From: Acidobacteriota bacterium
Lineage (GTDB): Bacteria; Acidobacteriota; Terriglobia; Bryobacterales; JACQDG01
Assembly: GCA_016201195.1 (NCBI GenBank)
Contig: JACQDI010000001.1
Location: 1-8,197, forward strand
Direction: 5' to 3'
Length of the DNA: 8,197 nt
Shown piece after piece: positions 1 through 6,321 of the stretch (positions within the stretch are counted from its first letter, which is position 1; the number at the start of each line of letters is the position of its first letter). The translations under genes and the position numbers were made by a program. Below the pieces are notes generated by a model that saw nothing but the letters and a program-made list of their open reading frames with translations, made no database searches and was not told the DNA's origin.

Positions 1-217
1 CCACATCATGCAGAGTGCAGATGTTCGGATGATTCAGCGCCGCCACCGCCTTGGCCTCGCGCGCGAACCGCTCTTCGAACGCGGCCTTGGAAATCTTGAT
101 GGCGACCGTGCGGTCCAGCCGCGTGTCGCGGGCGCGGTAGACTTCGCCCATCCCGCCCGCGCCGAGGGGGGCAAGGATCTCGTAGGGGCCGAGGCGAGTG
201 CCCGAACTGAGCGGCAT
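1..217 (-). CDS. Ser/Thr protein kinase, PknB-like, N-terminal part only
   Basis: A eukaryotic-type protein kinase cut off by the left edge; only the first 72 residues are present. Translating the minus strand from the ATG at 217 gives a kinase N-lobe: the glycine-rich ATP loop GAGGMGEV (residues 19-26), the ATP-binding lysine in VAIK (K41), a plausible alpha-C glutamate (E54) and the HPNI motif (63-66). The catalytic HRD and DFG motifs lie outside the window. The protein should phosphorylate Ser/Thr residues on unknown targets; whether it has a C-terminal sensor, TPR, WD40 or membrane segment cannot be seen. A weak ribosome site AGGG lies at 225-222, four bases before the start. It is downstream of, and in the same direction as, the glycosyltransferase gene, separated by 116 bases that hold a tandem-repeat element, so co-transcription is possible. 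Family assignment is firm; substrate and function are unknown. Confidence 0.93.
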   Translation of the reverse strand, partial: MPLSSGTRLGPYEILAPLGAGGMGEVYRARDTRLDRTVAIKISKAAFEERFAREAKAVAALNHPNICTLHDV

Positions 218-306
218 TGCGCCCTAGCCTAGTTTACACCATTGCAGCGCGTCCCGCGCCGCCTGGCTCTCCTGCTCCTTCTGTTTTTTCTGTATCCAAA
301 GGTTTT

Positions 307-340
307 CTTGGCGTTCTTTGCCTGCTTTGCGTCTTAGCGT
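307..340. repeat. Tandem array of degenerate 8-9-nt units (CTTTGCGT type)
   Basis: Four consecutive related units are visible on the plus strand: CTTGGCGTT (307-315), CTTTGCCTG (316-324), CTTTGCGT (325-332) and CTTAGCGT (333-340). They fill part of the 116-base spacer between the glycosyltransferase and the kinase. On the gene strand the array reads as ACGCAAAG-like units. The glycosyltransferase stop codon (336-334) lies inside the last unit, so the element overlaps the 3' end of that gene. No mirrored second arm is seen in the rest of the spacer, unlike the palindromic elements further right. The other bases of this spacer contain no recognisable gene or terminator. Confidence 0.6.
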
Positions 341-2148
341 GATCCACGATCCGCCGTGAGCCGCCGGTAATTCGACGGCGTAATAAGCTGGAACCGCGGC
401 TCCAGCCCCGTGATTCGCGCGATCCGCTCCGCCACCTGGTCGGTGGGCAGCTCGGGACCCGCCACCCAAAGGTATCGCCCCTGCGTAATCCGCACCGGAA
501 TCACCTGCATGCTGCGGCCCGCCTCCCGCGGCAGCCGCTCCTCCATCTCGGCGGCCACCCCGTCGTCGTCCAGCGTCCCGAACGGAAGATTCTGCTGCAC
601 GCTCAGCGCCGTGTACAACTGTGGCTCCGTCAGCGCGCCCTGCCGGACCAGCCGCTCGCCCAATCGCTCCCCGGGCGCCTGCGACCGCGCCGCCTGCTCC
701 ACCACGTTCGCCGGCAGCAGCTCCAGCGCCCGCATGACCTCCCCCAGCCGCCGCTTGTGAGTCATCAGCGCCTGGCGGCTGGGGTAGTCGTGGTCCGTCT
801 TGCCCCACGAAGGCGCCTCCCGCCGCGCCTGCGCTCCCGCAAACAACGCCAGCGCCTTCATCCACGCCGCGAAGTTGATCATGTTTCCCCACACCAACCG
901 CACCGGCGACATCAGCGCATGCTTCCACCCGTATGCCGACCACACGCACCCCACTCGAACCGCCAGCCGGATCACAATCAACCCCGTGTTGCCCGCCAGC
1001 ATCCACCACACCAGCCGTGACCCACTCAACTGGTGCCCCAGACCCCACGGACTCCCCGCCCACCGCGCCCAACACCACCCCCCCAGCCCGTACAGAAAGA
1101 TCAGGTTGGCCAGCACCGTCAGCGGGCTGTTCAGCAAGCTCTTGCGGTCCCGCCACAACCAGTAGAGCTGCCCGCGACCCGCGTTCCACCCCGTCTGCTG
1201 CCATGACTGCAACGTGATGCCCGCCACCCAGCGCGCCCTCTGCCGCACCGCGCCCCGCCACTGCCGCGGGAAGTATTCCCGCGTCGCCGCCAGTGTGTGG
1301 TGGCCCAGGGCTTTCGCATCCAGCAGCACCTGCGAGCAACCCAGTCGATCCAGCTCCAGACCGGCCTGGTAGTCCTCGGTCAGGTTCTCCGCCTGAAACG
1401 GCTGCCCCCCGTTGTTCCAGGCCAGCCGGTCCAGCGCCCCGCGCTGATATGCCGTCCCCACCCCGCACGAGGGTAAAAAGCCCCCCAGCCGCTGCCGCAC
1501 GTGCAGGTCCCTCAAGTGCGATTGTGCAAAGTCGTCGCAATAGGTACCATGGGTCAGCTCCCACCACGGCGTGGGCAGGGGCAGCACCGGCATCTGCACC
1601 ATCTGGTAGTGGTGGCCGTAGCGGCTGATCCAGGCCAGCGACTGCGGGTGGATGATGTCCTCCGCATCGTGGTGCAAAACGATCTCAAACCTGCACCCGT
1701 TCTGCTCTTCGTACCAAAGCATCCCCTGGTAAACCCAGTTCACGCAGTCCGCCTTCGAGGTGGGACCGTCATGAGGACACACCACGTGATGCACCCGCGC
1801 GTACTTCGCCTCCGATGCCAGCACCCGCCCTAGCGTCCGGATGTCATTGGGATAGACGCCGACAAAAATCTCGTAGTTGGAATACCGAATCGCCGCGATA
1901 TTGTGATCGAGCATCGCTTCGATCACCGCGTCTTCCCGCCAGGCCGGAATCAGCAGAGCGATGCTTCGCTCGACCGGCGGGTGGTCGCTTTCGCAGACGG
2001 GTCCCCTGCCCCGCCGGCGCCACCAGCGGATGACCCCAAAATAAATTGCGCAGAAGTCCAGGAACAGGTCGTCCAGACCGCTCGCCAGCACCCACATGGC
2101 GAGGGGCGCGAGCAAACCGGCCACCAGCCGGTCGACCCATAACATCAA
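334..2148 (-). CDS. Membrane glycosyltransferase family 2 with C-terminal MshEN domain, NfrB-like
   Basis: Probable processive inner-membrane glycosyltransferase that would build or export an envelope polysaccharide. In order: an N-terminal membrane segment (about residues 2-24); a GT2 catalytic domain with LIPAWRED (66-73), the metal/nucleotide-sugar motif HDAEDIIHP (160-168), LTEDY (256-260) as the probable catalytic-base region, and QRARW (303-307) of the Q-x-x-R-W type; hydrophobic segments near 342-362 and 378-398; then an MshEN (GSPII_E N-terminal) domain from about 465, with the pattern RLGxxLVxxGxLTxxQL (495-511). That domain binds c-di-GMP in studied family members, so control by c-di-GMP is an inference. 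The layout matches NfrB of enterobacteria, which is longer; the outer-membrane partner NfrA is not in the window. A TAA codon lies directly upstream of TTG 2148, so translation starts there or at ATG 2145. No Shine-Dalgarno is seen; the promoter lies only about 11-15 bases away. The sugar substrate is unknown. Confidence 0.88.
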   Translation of the reverse strand: MMLWVDRLVAGLLAPLAMWVLASGLDDLFLDFCAIYFGVIRWWRRRGRGPVCESDHPPVERSIALLIPAWREDAVIEAMLDHNIAAIRYSNYEIFVGVYPNDIRTLGRVLASEAKYARVHHVVCPHDGPTSKADCVNWVYQGMLWYEEQNGCRFEIVLHHDAEDIIHPQSLAWISRYGHHYQMVQMPVLPLPTPWWELTHGTYCDDFAQSHLRDLHVRQRLGGFLPSCGVGTAYQRGALDRLAWNNGGQPFQAENLTEDYQAGLELDRLGCSQVLLDAKALGHHTLAATREYFPRQWRGAVRQRARWVAGITLQSWQQTGWNAGRGQLYWLWRDRKSLLNSPLTVLANLIFLYGLGGWCWARWAGSPWGLGHQLSGSRLVWWMLAGNTGLIVIRLAVRVGCVWSAYGWKHALMSPVRLVWGNMINFAAWMKALALFAGAQARREAPSWGKTDHDYPSRQALMTHKRRLGEVMRALELLPANVVEQAARSQAPGERLGERLVRQGALTEPQLYTALSVQQNLPFGTLDDDGVAAEMEERLPREAGRSMQVIPVRITQGRYLWVAGPELPTDQVAERIARITGLEPRFQLITPSNYRRLTADRGSR

Positions 2149-2159
2149 TTACCGATAAA

Positions 2160-2189
2160 ATTATACGGAGTTTCCCAAAAATAAGTCAA
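2160..2189 (-). promoter_or_regulatory. Sigma70-type promoter for the glycosyltransferase gene
   Basis: On the minus strand a -35 box TTGACT (2189-2184, 5 of 6 consensus bases) and a perfect -10 box TATAAT (2165-2160) are separated by 18 bases. This AT-rich patch stands out from the GC-rich surroundings. A start point about 7 bases past the -10 would fall near 2153, leaving only about 5-8 untranslated bases before TTG 2148 or ATG 2145. The transcript would be nearly leaderless, consistent with the lack of a Shine-Dalgarno sequence. Transcription start and sigma factor are inferred. Confidence 0.75.
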
Positions 2190-2495
2190 CAGAAAACCGT
2201 GAGAAAATTGAACCCACAGAAATCCCCGCAAATCCTCCCTCGCCACCGTGTCCCTGTGCAACGAGAGCATGGGCGCGATCGACACTGGTTTCCGCTCCGG
2301 TCCAGGGGGCTTGAACCCCTCATCCGCCCCGATTCAATACCCAGGAATATGCTCGATTAGACCCCGGGGCAACGTGCGAGTCAAGCATTTCTTGAACGGA
2401 GTTAACGGAACCCACCCGGGCTGCACTTTCGCACCCTCTCGCCAACCGTTTGCGAACGGCAGGGGGCGACGAACAACCCCTTTGCGGAAGTGAGG

Positions 2496-2501
2496 TACAA
2501 T
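2496..2501 (+). promoter_or_regulatory. Possible -10 box for the rightward operon
   Basis: TACAAT (5 of 6 matches to TATAAT) lies 33 bases before the start of the 44-aa protein gene, with a GGGGAG ribosome site in between. No convincing -35 sequence is found 16-18 bases upstream and no TG extension precedes it. It is the best candidate for the promoter of the ten-gene convoy, but is weak on sequence alone. Confidence 0.35.
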
Positions 2502-2534
2502 GAAAATTCGCGGAACCAATCACGGGGAGTTTTG

Positions 2535-2669
2535 ATGGCTGATACCGACAAGATCCAGAAAGTCACGAACCTGGGAAGCGGGGCGTTTGCCATTTCCAAA
2601 CCCAAGCGGAAAACCTCCAAGCTGCGCCGGTCGCGGCTGAAGAAGCCGCAGCGGGGCGCGCGCAAGTAG
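2535..2669 (+). CDS. Small highly basic protein, 44 aa, unknown function
   Basis: A short gene starting at ATG 2535 and ending at TAG 2667-2669, preceded by a good ribosome site GGGGAG (2524-2529). The 44-residue product has a mildly acidic or neutral N-terminus (MADTDKIQKVTNLGSGAFAI) and a strongly basic C-terminal half: 13 of residues 22-44 are Lys or Arg, in clusters such as PKRK and LRRSRLKK. It has no cysteines, signal peptide or membrane segment. The composition suggests a nucleic-acid or ribosome-associated protein, but I recognise no family. It is the first gene of the convoy, 20 bases before acylphosphatase. The ribosome site, clean start and stop, and codon use like its neighbours support a real gene; function is unknown. 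Confidence 0.65.
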   Translation: MADTDKIQKVTNLGSGAFAISKPKRKTSKLRRSRLKKPQRGARK

Positions 2670-2689
2670 AACCCTCGCCGGAGGGCGCC

Positions 2690-2971
2690 GTGTCTCTGAC
2701 AGCGCGGCTGTACTGGGTGCGCGGGCTGGTGCAGGGGGTAGGATTCCGCTACTTTGTCCAGCGGGCGGCGGCTGACCTGGACTTGGCCGGCTACGTCAAG
2801 AACCTCGAGGACGGCCGGGTGGAGGTTTACGCGGTGGGAACCGAGGAAAAGCTCGCCGAGCTGGCTCGCCGGCTCTCCAAGGGCCCGGCGCATTCCCAGG
2901 TGCGCGGCGTGGACGAGCAAACAGCGCCGGTGCGCAAGGCGACCTCGTTTCGTATTGAGCCCACTTGGTAA
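2690..2971 (+). CDS. acyP: Acylphosphatase
   Basis: Small cytosolic enzyme (93 aa, usual family size about 90) that hydrolyses acyl phosphates such as carbamoyl or acetyl phosphate. The phosphate-binding loop GLVQGVGFR (residues 12-20) carries the expected active-site arginine (R20), and GYVKNLEDGRVEV (34-46) supplies the catalytic asparagine (N38). The start is GTG at 2690 with GGAGGG at 2680-2685, four bases ahead; the protein then begins in the usual place for the family. It follows the 44-aa protein gene by 20 bases and precedes apt by 15, so co-transcription is likely. Its physiological role is unclear in bacteria generally, and nothing here narrows it. Confidence 0.95.
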   Translation: MSLTARLYWVRGLVQGVGFRYFVQRAAADLDLAGYVKNLEDGRVEVYAVGTEEKLAELARRLSKGPAHSQVRGVDEQTAPVRKATSFRIEPTW

Positions 2972-2986
2972 AACCGGTAGGAGTTT

Positions 2987-3517
2987 ATGGATCACGTGGA
3001 AGAGTTGAAAAAGCTGATTCGGGAGGTCCCCGACTTCCCCAAGCCCGGCATTCTGTTTTACGACATCACCACCGTGCTCAAAGATCCTCACGGCTTGCAC
3101 AAGCTGATTTGCGACCTGGCCGCGCACTACGAGGACCAGCGTCCCGACGTGGTGGTGGGCATTGAGGCCCGGGGGTTCGTGTTTGGTCCGGCCTTGGCCT
3201 TCCGCCTGGGGGTCGGGTTTGTGCCGGTCCGCAAGCCGAAGAAGCTGCCCGCCGCAACCGCCAGCGTGACTTACGACCTCGAATACGGCACGGACACCCT
3301 CGAAATCCACAAGGACGCCATCCAGCCGGGCCAGAAGGTGTTGATTTCCGACGATCTGCTGGCCACCGGTGGCACGGCGAAGGCGACCGTCAAGCTGGTC
3401 GAGTCGCTCGGCGGCATCGTGAGCGGATTGGCCTTTGTCATCGAGCTCGAATTCCTTCACGGGCGGGAGAAGCTGAACGGCTACGAGGTGTTCTCCCTGC
3501 TCAAGTACCCCGAGTAA
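2987..3517 (+). CDS. apt: Adenine phosphoribosyltransferase
   Basis: Purine salvage enzyme converting adenine and PRPP to AMP and pyrophosphate in the cytosol. The 176 residues match the usual length. Visible features are the N-terminal FPKPGILFYDIT (17-28), typical of Apt, the GIEARGF segment (58-64), and the PRPP-binding loop VLISDDLLATGGTA (118-131) with its acidic pair D122-D123. ATG 2987 is preceded by TAGGAG (2978-2983). Acylphosphatase ends 15 bases upstream, and ispE begins 3 bases after the stop, suggesting one transcript. Its substrate PRPP is made by Prs, encoded two genes downstream. Assignment to Apt rather than xanthine or hypoxanthine transferases rests on the N-terminal motif and length. 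Confidence 0.97.
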   Translation: MDHVEELKKLIREVPDFPKPGILFYDITTVLKDPHGLHKLICDLAAHYEDQRPDVVVGIEARGFVFGPALAFRLGVGFVPVRKPKKLPAATASVTYDLEYGTDTLEIHKDAIQPGQKVLISDDLLATGGTAKATVKLVESLGGIVSGLAFVIELEFLHGREKLNGYEVFSLLKYPE

Positions 3518-3520
3518 ACC

Positions 3521-4456
3521 GTGACCATTCAGGCGCTGGCCAAGGTGAATCTCGGCCTCCGTGTGCTCTACCGGCGGCCGGACAACTTCCACGAGCTGCG
3601 CACCGTTTTCCAGACCATCTCGCTCGCCGACCGCCTGGAGCTGGAGTACCGCCGCAGGGGAGGACCCTCGGTCGAACTGACGTGTGACCGGGCGGACCTG
3701 GCCGGGCCGGAGAATCTCGCCGCCCAGGCTGCGCAGAGGTTACTCGAGCTGACCGGCAGCAAGGGTCGAGTTCGCCTGCACCTCGAAAAGCGGATCCCGG
3801 TAGGGGCCGGGTTGGGGGGAGGATCAAGCGACGCGGCGGCCGTTCTGCGGGCCTTGGGCGCCTTGCTGCGACCCGCCGTGCCCCGGGAGGCCCTGTTCCG
3901 CCTCGCCGGTGAGCTCGGCAGCGATGTGCCGTTTTTCCTGGTGGGGGGAAGGGCCCTGGGCCTGGGGCGCGGAACCGAGGTTTACCCCCTGGCCGATGCC
4001 GGCGAGCGGTGGCTGGTGGTGGTCGCGCCCGGCATTCTTGTCTCCACCGCGGAGGCCTACCGGCGCCTTAGCCCCAATTTGACAACCGACGCGTGGAACG
4101 ATAAGATAGATCGTTTCTGCTCAAGTGTTTGTGTGACTGAGCAAGGGCCTGCGGGTGGGCTGGCCCAGGATCTTCGAGCAGGCCTGGGAAACGACTTTGA
4201 ACCCGTCGTTTTCCGGATGCATCCGGAGTTGGAAACCCTGAAGGCGCGCCTGAAGCGGTGCGGCGCGCGTCCCGCTCTGTTGTGTGGTAGCGGTTCTGCC
4301 GTGTTCGGACTGTTTGCCGACCGGCGGCAAGCCGTTCGTGCTCACGATTCTCTCGATCTGGAAGACGGCCAATGTTTTGTGGTGAAGACGGTGAGTCGGG
4401 CCAGCTATGATGCTCGCTGGCGGAAGTGGTTGAAGGGCCCCCAGCCTGCCGGATGA
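3521..4456 (+). CDS. ispE: 4-diphosphocytidyl-2-C-methyl-D-erythritol kinase
   Basis: GHMP-family kinase of the non-mevalonate isoprenoid pathway; it phosphorylates CDP-methylerythritol with ATP. The N-terminal AKVNLGL holds the substrate lysine (K8). The GHMP ATP-binding loop PVGAGLGGGSSDAAA spans 93-107, the catalytic aspartate sits in LGSDVPFF (D135), and the C-terminal glycine loop LLCGSGSAVFG spans 253-263. At 311 residues it is slightly longer than many homologues; residues about 185-215 look like a lineage-specific stretch. GTG 3521 lies 3 bases after the apt stop, with only a weak GAG upstream, so translational coupling is likely. The gene ends 6 bases before prs, a pairing (ispE-prs) common in bacteria. 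The pathway implies that this organism makes isoprenoids through MEP. Confidence 0.96.
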   Translation: MTIQALAKVNLGLRVLYRRPDNFHELRTVFQTISLADRLELEYRRRGGPSVELTCDRADLAGPENLAAQAAQRLLELTGSKGRVRLHLEKRIPVGAGLGGGSSDAAAVLRALGALLRPAVPREALFRLAGELGSDVPFFLVGGRALGLGRGTEVYPLADAGERWLVVVAPGILVSTAEAYRRLSPNLTTDAWNDKIDRFCSSVCVTEQGPAGGLAQDLRAGLGNDFEPVVFRMHPELETLKARLKRCGARPALLCGSGSAVFGLFADRRQAVRAHDSLDLEDGQCFVVKTVSRASYDARWRKWLKGPQPAG

Positions 4457-4462
4457 ATCCTG

Positions 4463-5434
4463 ATGCCGGCGGCTGCTCTGGTTCAGGCGATGCAACAAGA
4501 CCGGTTAAAGGTGTTTACGGGCAATGCCAACGCGGCGCTCACGGAGGATATTTGCAAGCACCTGGGGGTGCCGCTGGCCAAGTGCTCCGTCACGAAGTTT
4601 TCCGACGGTGAGGTTTACCTCCAGATTCTGGAGAACGTGCGGGGGCAGGACGTGTTCGTGGTGCAGCCCACTTGCACGCCGGTAGACACGAACCTGCTCG
4701 AGCTGCTGCTGATGATGGACGCGCTGCGCCGGGCTTCGGCCAAGCGGATCACCGCCGTGCTGCCCTACTACGGCTACGCGCGGCAGGACCGCAAGGACAA
4801 GCCGCGCGTGCCCATCTCGGCAAAGCTGGTGGCGAGCCTGCTGGTCACTGCCGGGGCGGACCGGATTCTGACGCTCGATCTGCACGCGGCGCAGATCCAG
4901 GGGTTCTTCGACATCCCCGTGGATCACCTGTACGCGACGCCGGTGATGATCGAATATTTTCACAGCCTGGCTTTGCCTCGGCTGACCGTGGTTTCGCCGG
5001 ACGCGGGCGGGGTGGAGCGGGCGCGCGCCTTCGCCAAGCGACTGAAGTCCCCGCTGGCCATCATCGACAAGCGGCGCGAAGAGACCAACGTGGCCGAGGT
5101 GATGCACATTATCGGGCGGGTCCGCGAGCGAACCTGCCTGATCATCGACGATATCGTGGATACCGCCGGCACGCTGGTAAAAGCAGCCGAGGCGTTGTTG
5201 AATCATGGCGCGGTGGCGGTCTACGCCTGCTGCACCCACCCGGTGCTGTCTGGACCGGCCATGGAGCGGATCGCCCAGTCCGGGTTGAAGGAGCTGGTGG
5301 TGAGCGACTCGATTCCGCTGTCGGACTCAGCCCGGCAGTGTGAGCGGGTCCGGCAACTGAGCGTGGCTCCGCTGTTGGCCGGCGCCATCCAGTCGATTCA
5401 CGAGGAGACGTCGATTAGCCGGATGTTTGTTTGA
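4463..5434 (+). CDS. prs: Ribose-phosphate pyrophosphokinase (PRPP synthetase)
   Basis: Makes PRPP from ribose 5-phosphate and ATP, feeding purine, pyrimidine, histidine, tryptophan and NAD synthesis; Apt upstream is one consumer. Class I features are clear: KVFTGNAN near the N-terminus (16-23), the flexible loop YYGYARQDRKDKPR (102-115), DLHAAQIQGFF (139-149), VVSPDAGGVERARAFA (176-191), and the PRPP/ribose-phosphate loop DDIVDTAGT (229-237). Length from ATG 4463 is 323 residues, a little long. ATG 4490 would give MQQDRLKVFTG and better fits the family N-terminus, but GGATGA at 4451-4456 is a reasonable ribosome site for 4463 and nothing comparable precedes 4490, so the choice is open. The downstream gap before rplY holds a palindromic repeat. 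Confidence 0.97.
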   Translation: MPAAALVQAMQQDRLKVFTGNANAALTEDICKHLGVPLAKCSVTKFSDGEVYLQILENVRGQDVFVVQPTCTPVDTNLLELLLMMDALRRASAKRITAVLPYYGYARQDRKDKPRVPISAKLVASLLVTAGADRILTLDLHAAQIQGFFDIPVDHLYATPVMIEYFHSLALPRLTVVSPDAGGVERARAFAKRLKSPLAIIDKRREETNVAEVMHIIGRVRERTCLIIDDIVDTAGTLVKAAEALLNHGAVAVYACCTHPVLSGPAMERIAQSGLKELVVSDSIPLSDSARQCERVRQLSVAPLLAGAIQSIHEETSISRMFV

Positions 5435-5439
5435 GCAGA

Positions 5440-5503
5440 AGGAATACAGAAGACAGAAGATAGAATGCTCAGGCTGCGGCCGCCTTCTGTATTCTGTATT
5501 CCT
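5440..5503. repeat. Intergenic palindrome built of 7-nt units (GAATACA type)
   Basis: Left arm 5440-5459 and right arm 5484-5503 are inverted copies matching at 19 of 20 positions (the exception is G against A), separated by 24 bases that include the palindromic octamer GCGGCCGC (5476-5483). The left arm runs in heptamers: GAATACA (5442-5448), GAAGACA (5449-5455), GAAGATA (5456-5462), then GAAT. The complement of the right arm contains GAATACA twice in a row. The element fills most of the 84-base prs-rplY gap and stops just before the GAGG ribosome site of rplY (5507-5510). It could fold into a strong RNA hairpin. No U-run follows the stem, so it does not look like an ordinary intrinsic terminator. 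Confidence 0.85.
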
Positions 5504-5518
5504 GTTGAGGACATTGCC

Positions 5519-6253
5519 ATGATCAAAGATATTACGGTAGAGGCCTCGCTGCGGGACGCGCGGGGCAAGAATGAGGCGCGGCGACTGCGGCGCCAGGGGC
5601 GGATCCCGGCCGTGCTCTACGGCGAGAGGAAGGATTCCATCCCCGTCAGCTTGAATGCCAAGCAGATCAGCCAGATCCTGCATTCGGCGGCCGGCCACAA
5701 CACGATCTTCCAGGTGGCCCTGGCCAACGGCGCGCGCGAGGCGGCCATGCTGGTGGACTGGCAGTTCGACCCGCTGAAGGGCAACCTGCTCCACACCGAC
5801 CTGCAGCGGATCGATCTGACCAGGAGCCTGCGGGTGAAGGTGCCCATCGCCACCCAGGGCGATGCTCGCGGCGTGAAGACCCAGGGTGGATTGCTCGAGA
5901 TTGTCACCCGCGAGGTCGAAGTGGAGTGCCTTCCGGCCAACATCCCCGACCACATCGTCGTGGATGTGACCGAGCTGGAATTGGGGCAGGCTGTCCGCGT
6001 GAGGAATTTGGCGGCGAGTGACCGCTACCGCGTCACCAGCGATCCGGAGAAGATTCTGGCCCACGTCATCCTGTTGAAGCATGAGGAGGAGAAGCCGGCT
6101 GAGGTCGTCGCCGAAGGCGAAGCCGCCCCCGCCGAGCCCGAGGTGATCAAGAAGGGCAAGCAGGTGGAGGAAGGCGCGGAGGCCGAGGCGCCGCCGAAGG
6201 AGGCCAAGGCGGCGAAGGAAGGCAAAGAAGGCAAGGAGAAGGGAAAGAAATAG
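5519..6253 (+). CDS. rplY: 50S ribosomal protein L25, CTC form
   Basis: 5S rRNA-binding protein of the large subunit, long (CTC/TL5) form. Residues 1 to about 92 are the L25 domain (GKNEARRLRRQGRIPAVLYG at 16-35). The linker HTDLQRIDL (92-100) leads to the C-terminal TL5-type domain, which ends near 187. The last 57 residues are a low-complexity Glu/Lys/Ala tail typical of environmental L25 proteins. I start at ATG 5519 because MIKDITVEA aligns with the family start and GAGG (5507-5510) is 8 bases upstream. An upstream in-frame ATG at 5465 would translate the palindrome and is rejected. Length 244 residues is normal for CTC proteins. Followed by pth after a second palindromic spacer, an arrangement common in many bacteria. 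Confidence 0.96.
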   Translation: MIKDITVEASLRDARGKNEARRLRRQGRIPAVLYGERKDSIPVSLNAKQISQILHSAAGHNTIFQVALANGAREAAMLVDWQFDPLKGNLLHTDLQRIDLTRSLRVKVPIATQGDARGVKTQGGLLEIVTREVEVECLPANIPDHIVVDVTELELGQAVRVRNLAASDRYRVTSDPEKILAHVILLKHEEEKPAEVVAEGEAAPAEPEVIKKGKQVEEGAEAEAPPKEAKAAKEGKEGKEKGKK

Positions 6254-6321
6254 GTGCCGGGTGCCAGGTTTCAGGTGTCAGGGTCGCGCGCGCCTAGTCT
6301 GGTACCTGACACCTGAGACCT
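6253..6321. repeat. Intergenic palindrome built of 7-nt units (GGTGTCA type)
   Basis: Heptamers GGTGCCG (6253-6259), GGTGCCA (6260-6266), GGTTTCA (6267-6273) and GGTGTCA (6274-6280) run from the rplY stop codon. Bases 6266-6282 are mirrored by 6305-6321 with 16 of 17 matches; the one exception would be a U-G wobble in RNA, so all 17 positions can pair. The 22-base centre contains CGCGCGCG (6285-6292). The right arm, read on the minus strand, again consists of GGTCTCA and GGTGTCA heptamers. The element occupies essentially the whole rplY-pth gap: its left end touches the TAG stop (6251-6253) and its right end directly touches the pth ATG (6322). Confidence 0.85.

Larger units (their letters stand above)
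2149..2534. other. Divergent intergenic region, no gene recognised
   Basis: This 386-base stretch separates leftward from rightward genes. It holds the strong leftward promoter (2160-2189) and a weak rightward -10 (2496-2501). A hairpin AGGGG-(7)-CCCCT at 2304-2320 reads, on the minus strand, as a perfect T-arm look-alike with loop TTCAAGC. A second stem pairs GCCCCG (2326-2331) with CGGGGC (2365-2370) around 33 bases that contain a small inner ATTC/GAAT pairing. A short hairpin CCGTT-TGCG-AACGG lies just before 2460. No complete tRNA could be folded: nothing upstream pairs with the expected acceptor strand, and no anticodon arm of 5+7+5 geometry fits. Short open frames crossing the region have no recognisable family features. 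A small RNA is possible but unproven. Confidence 0.5.

Noticed and set aside
224..1567. 447-codon minus-strand open frame overlapping the glycosyltransferase
   Set aside because: It lies in another frame inside the real glycosyltransferase gene, has Gly/Ala/Arg-heavy composition typical of GC-rich shadow frames, and no domain motif.
2402..3592. 396-codon minus-strand open frame antisense to acyP and apt
   Set aside because: It is antisense to two well-supported genes with catalytic motifs, and shows His/Leu/Gly-rich shadow composition without any recognisable domain.
5440..5503. Palindrome as an intrinsic transcription terminator of prs
   Set aside because: No U-run follows the stem, and the downstream genes have no obvious promoter of their own in the gap; the same holds for the other two palindromes.
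5465..5518. N-terminal extension of rplY from an upstream in-frame ATG
   Set aside because: It would translate the centre and right arm of the palindrome. ATG 5519 has a GAGG ribosome site and matches the L25 family start.
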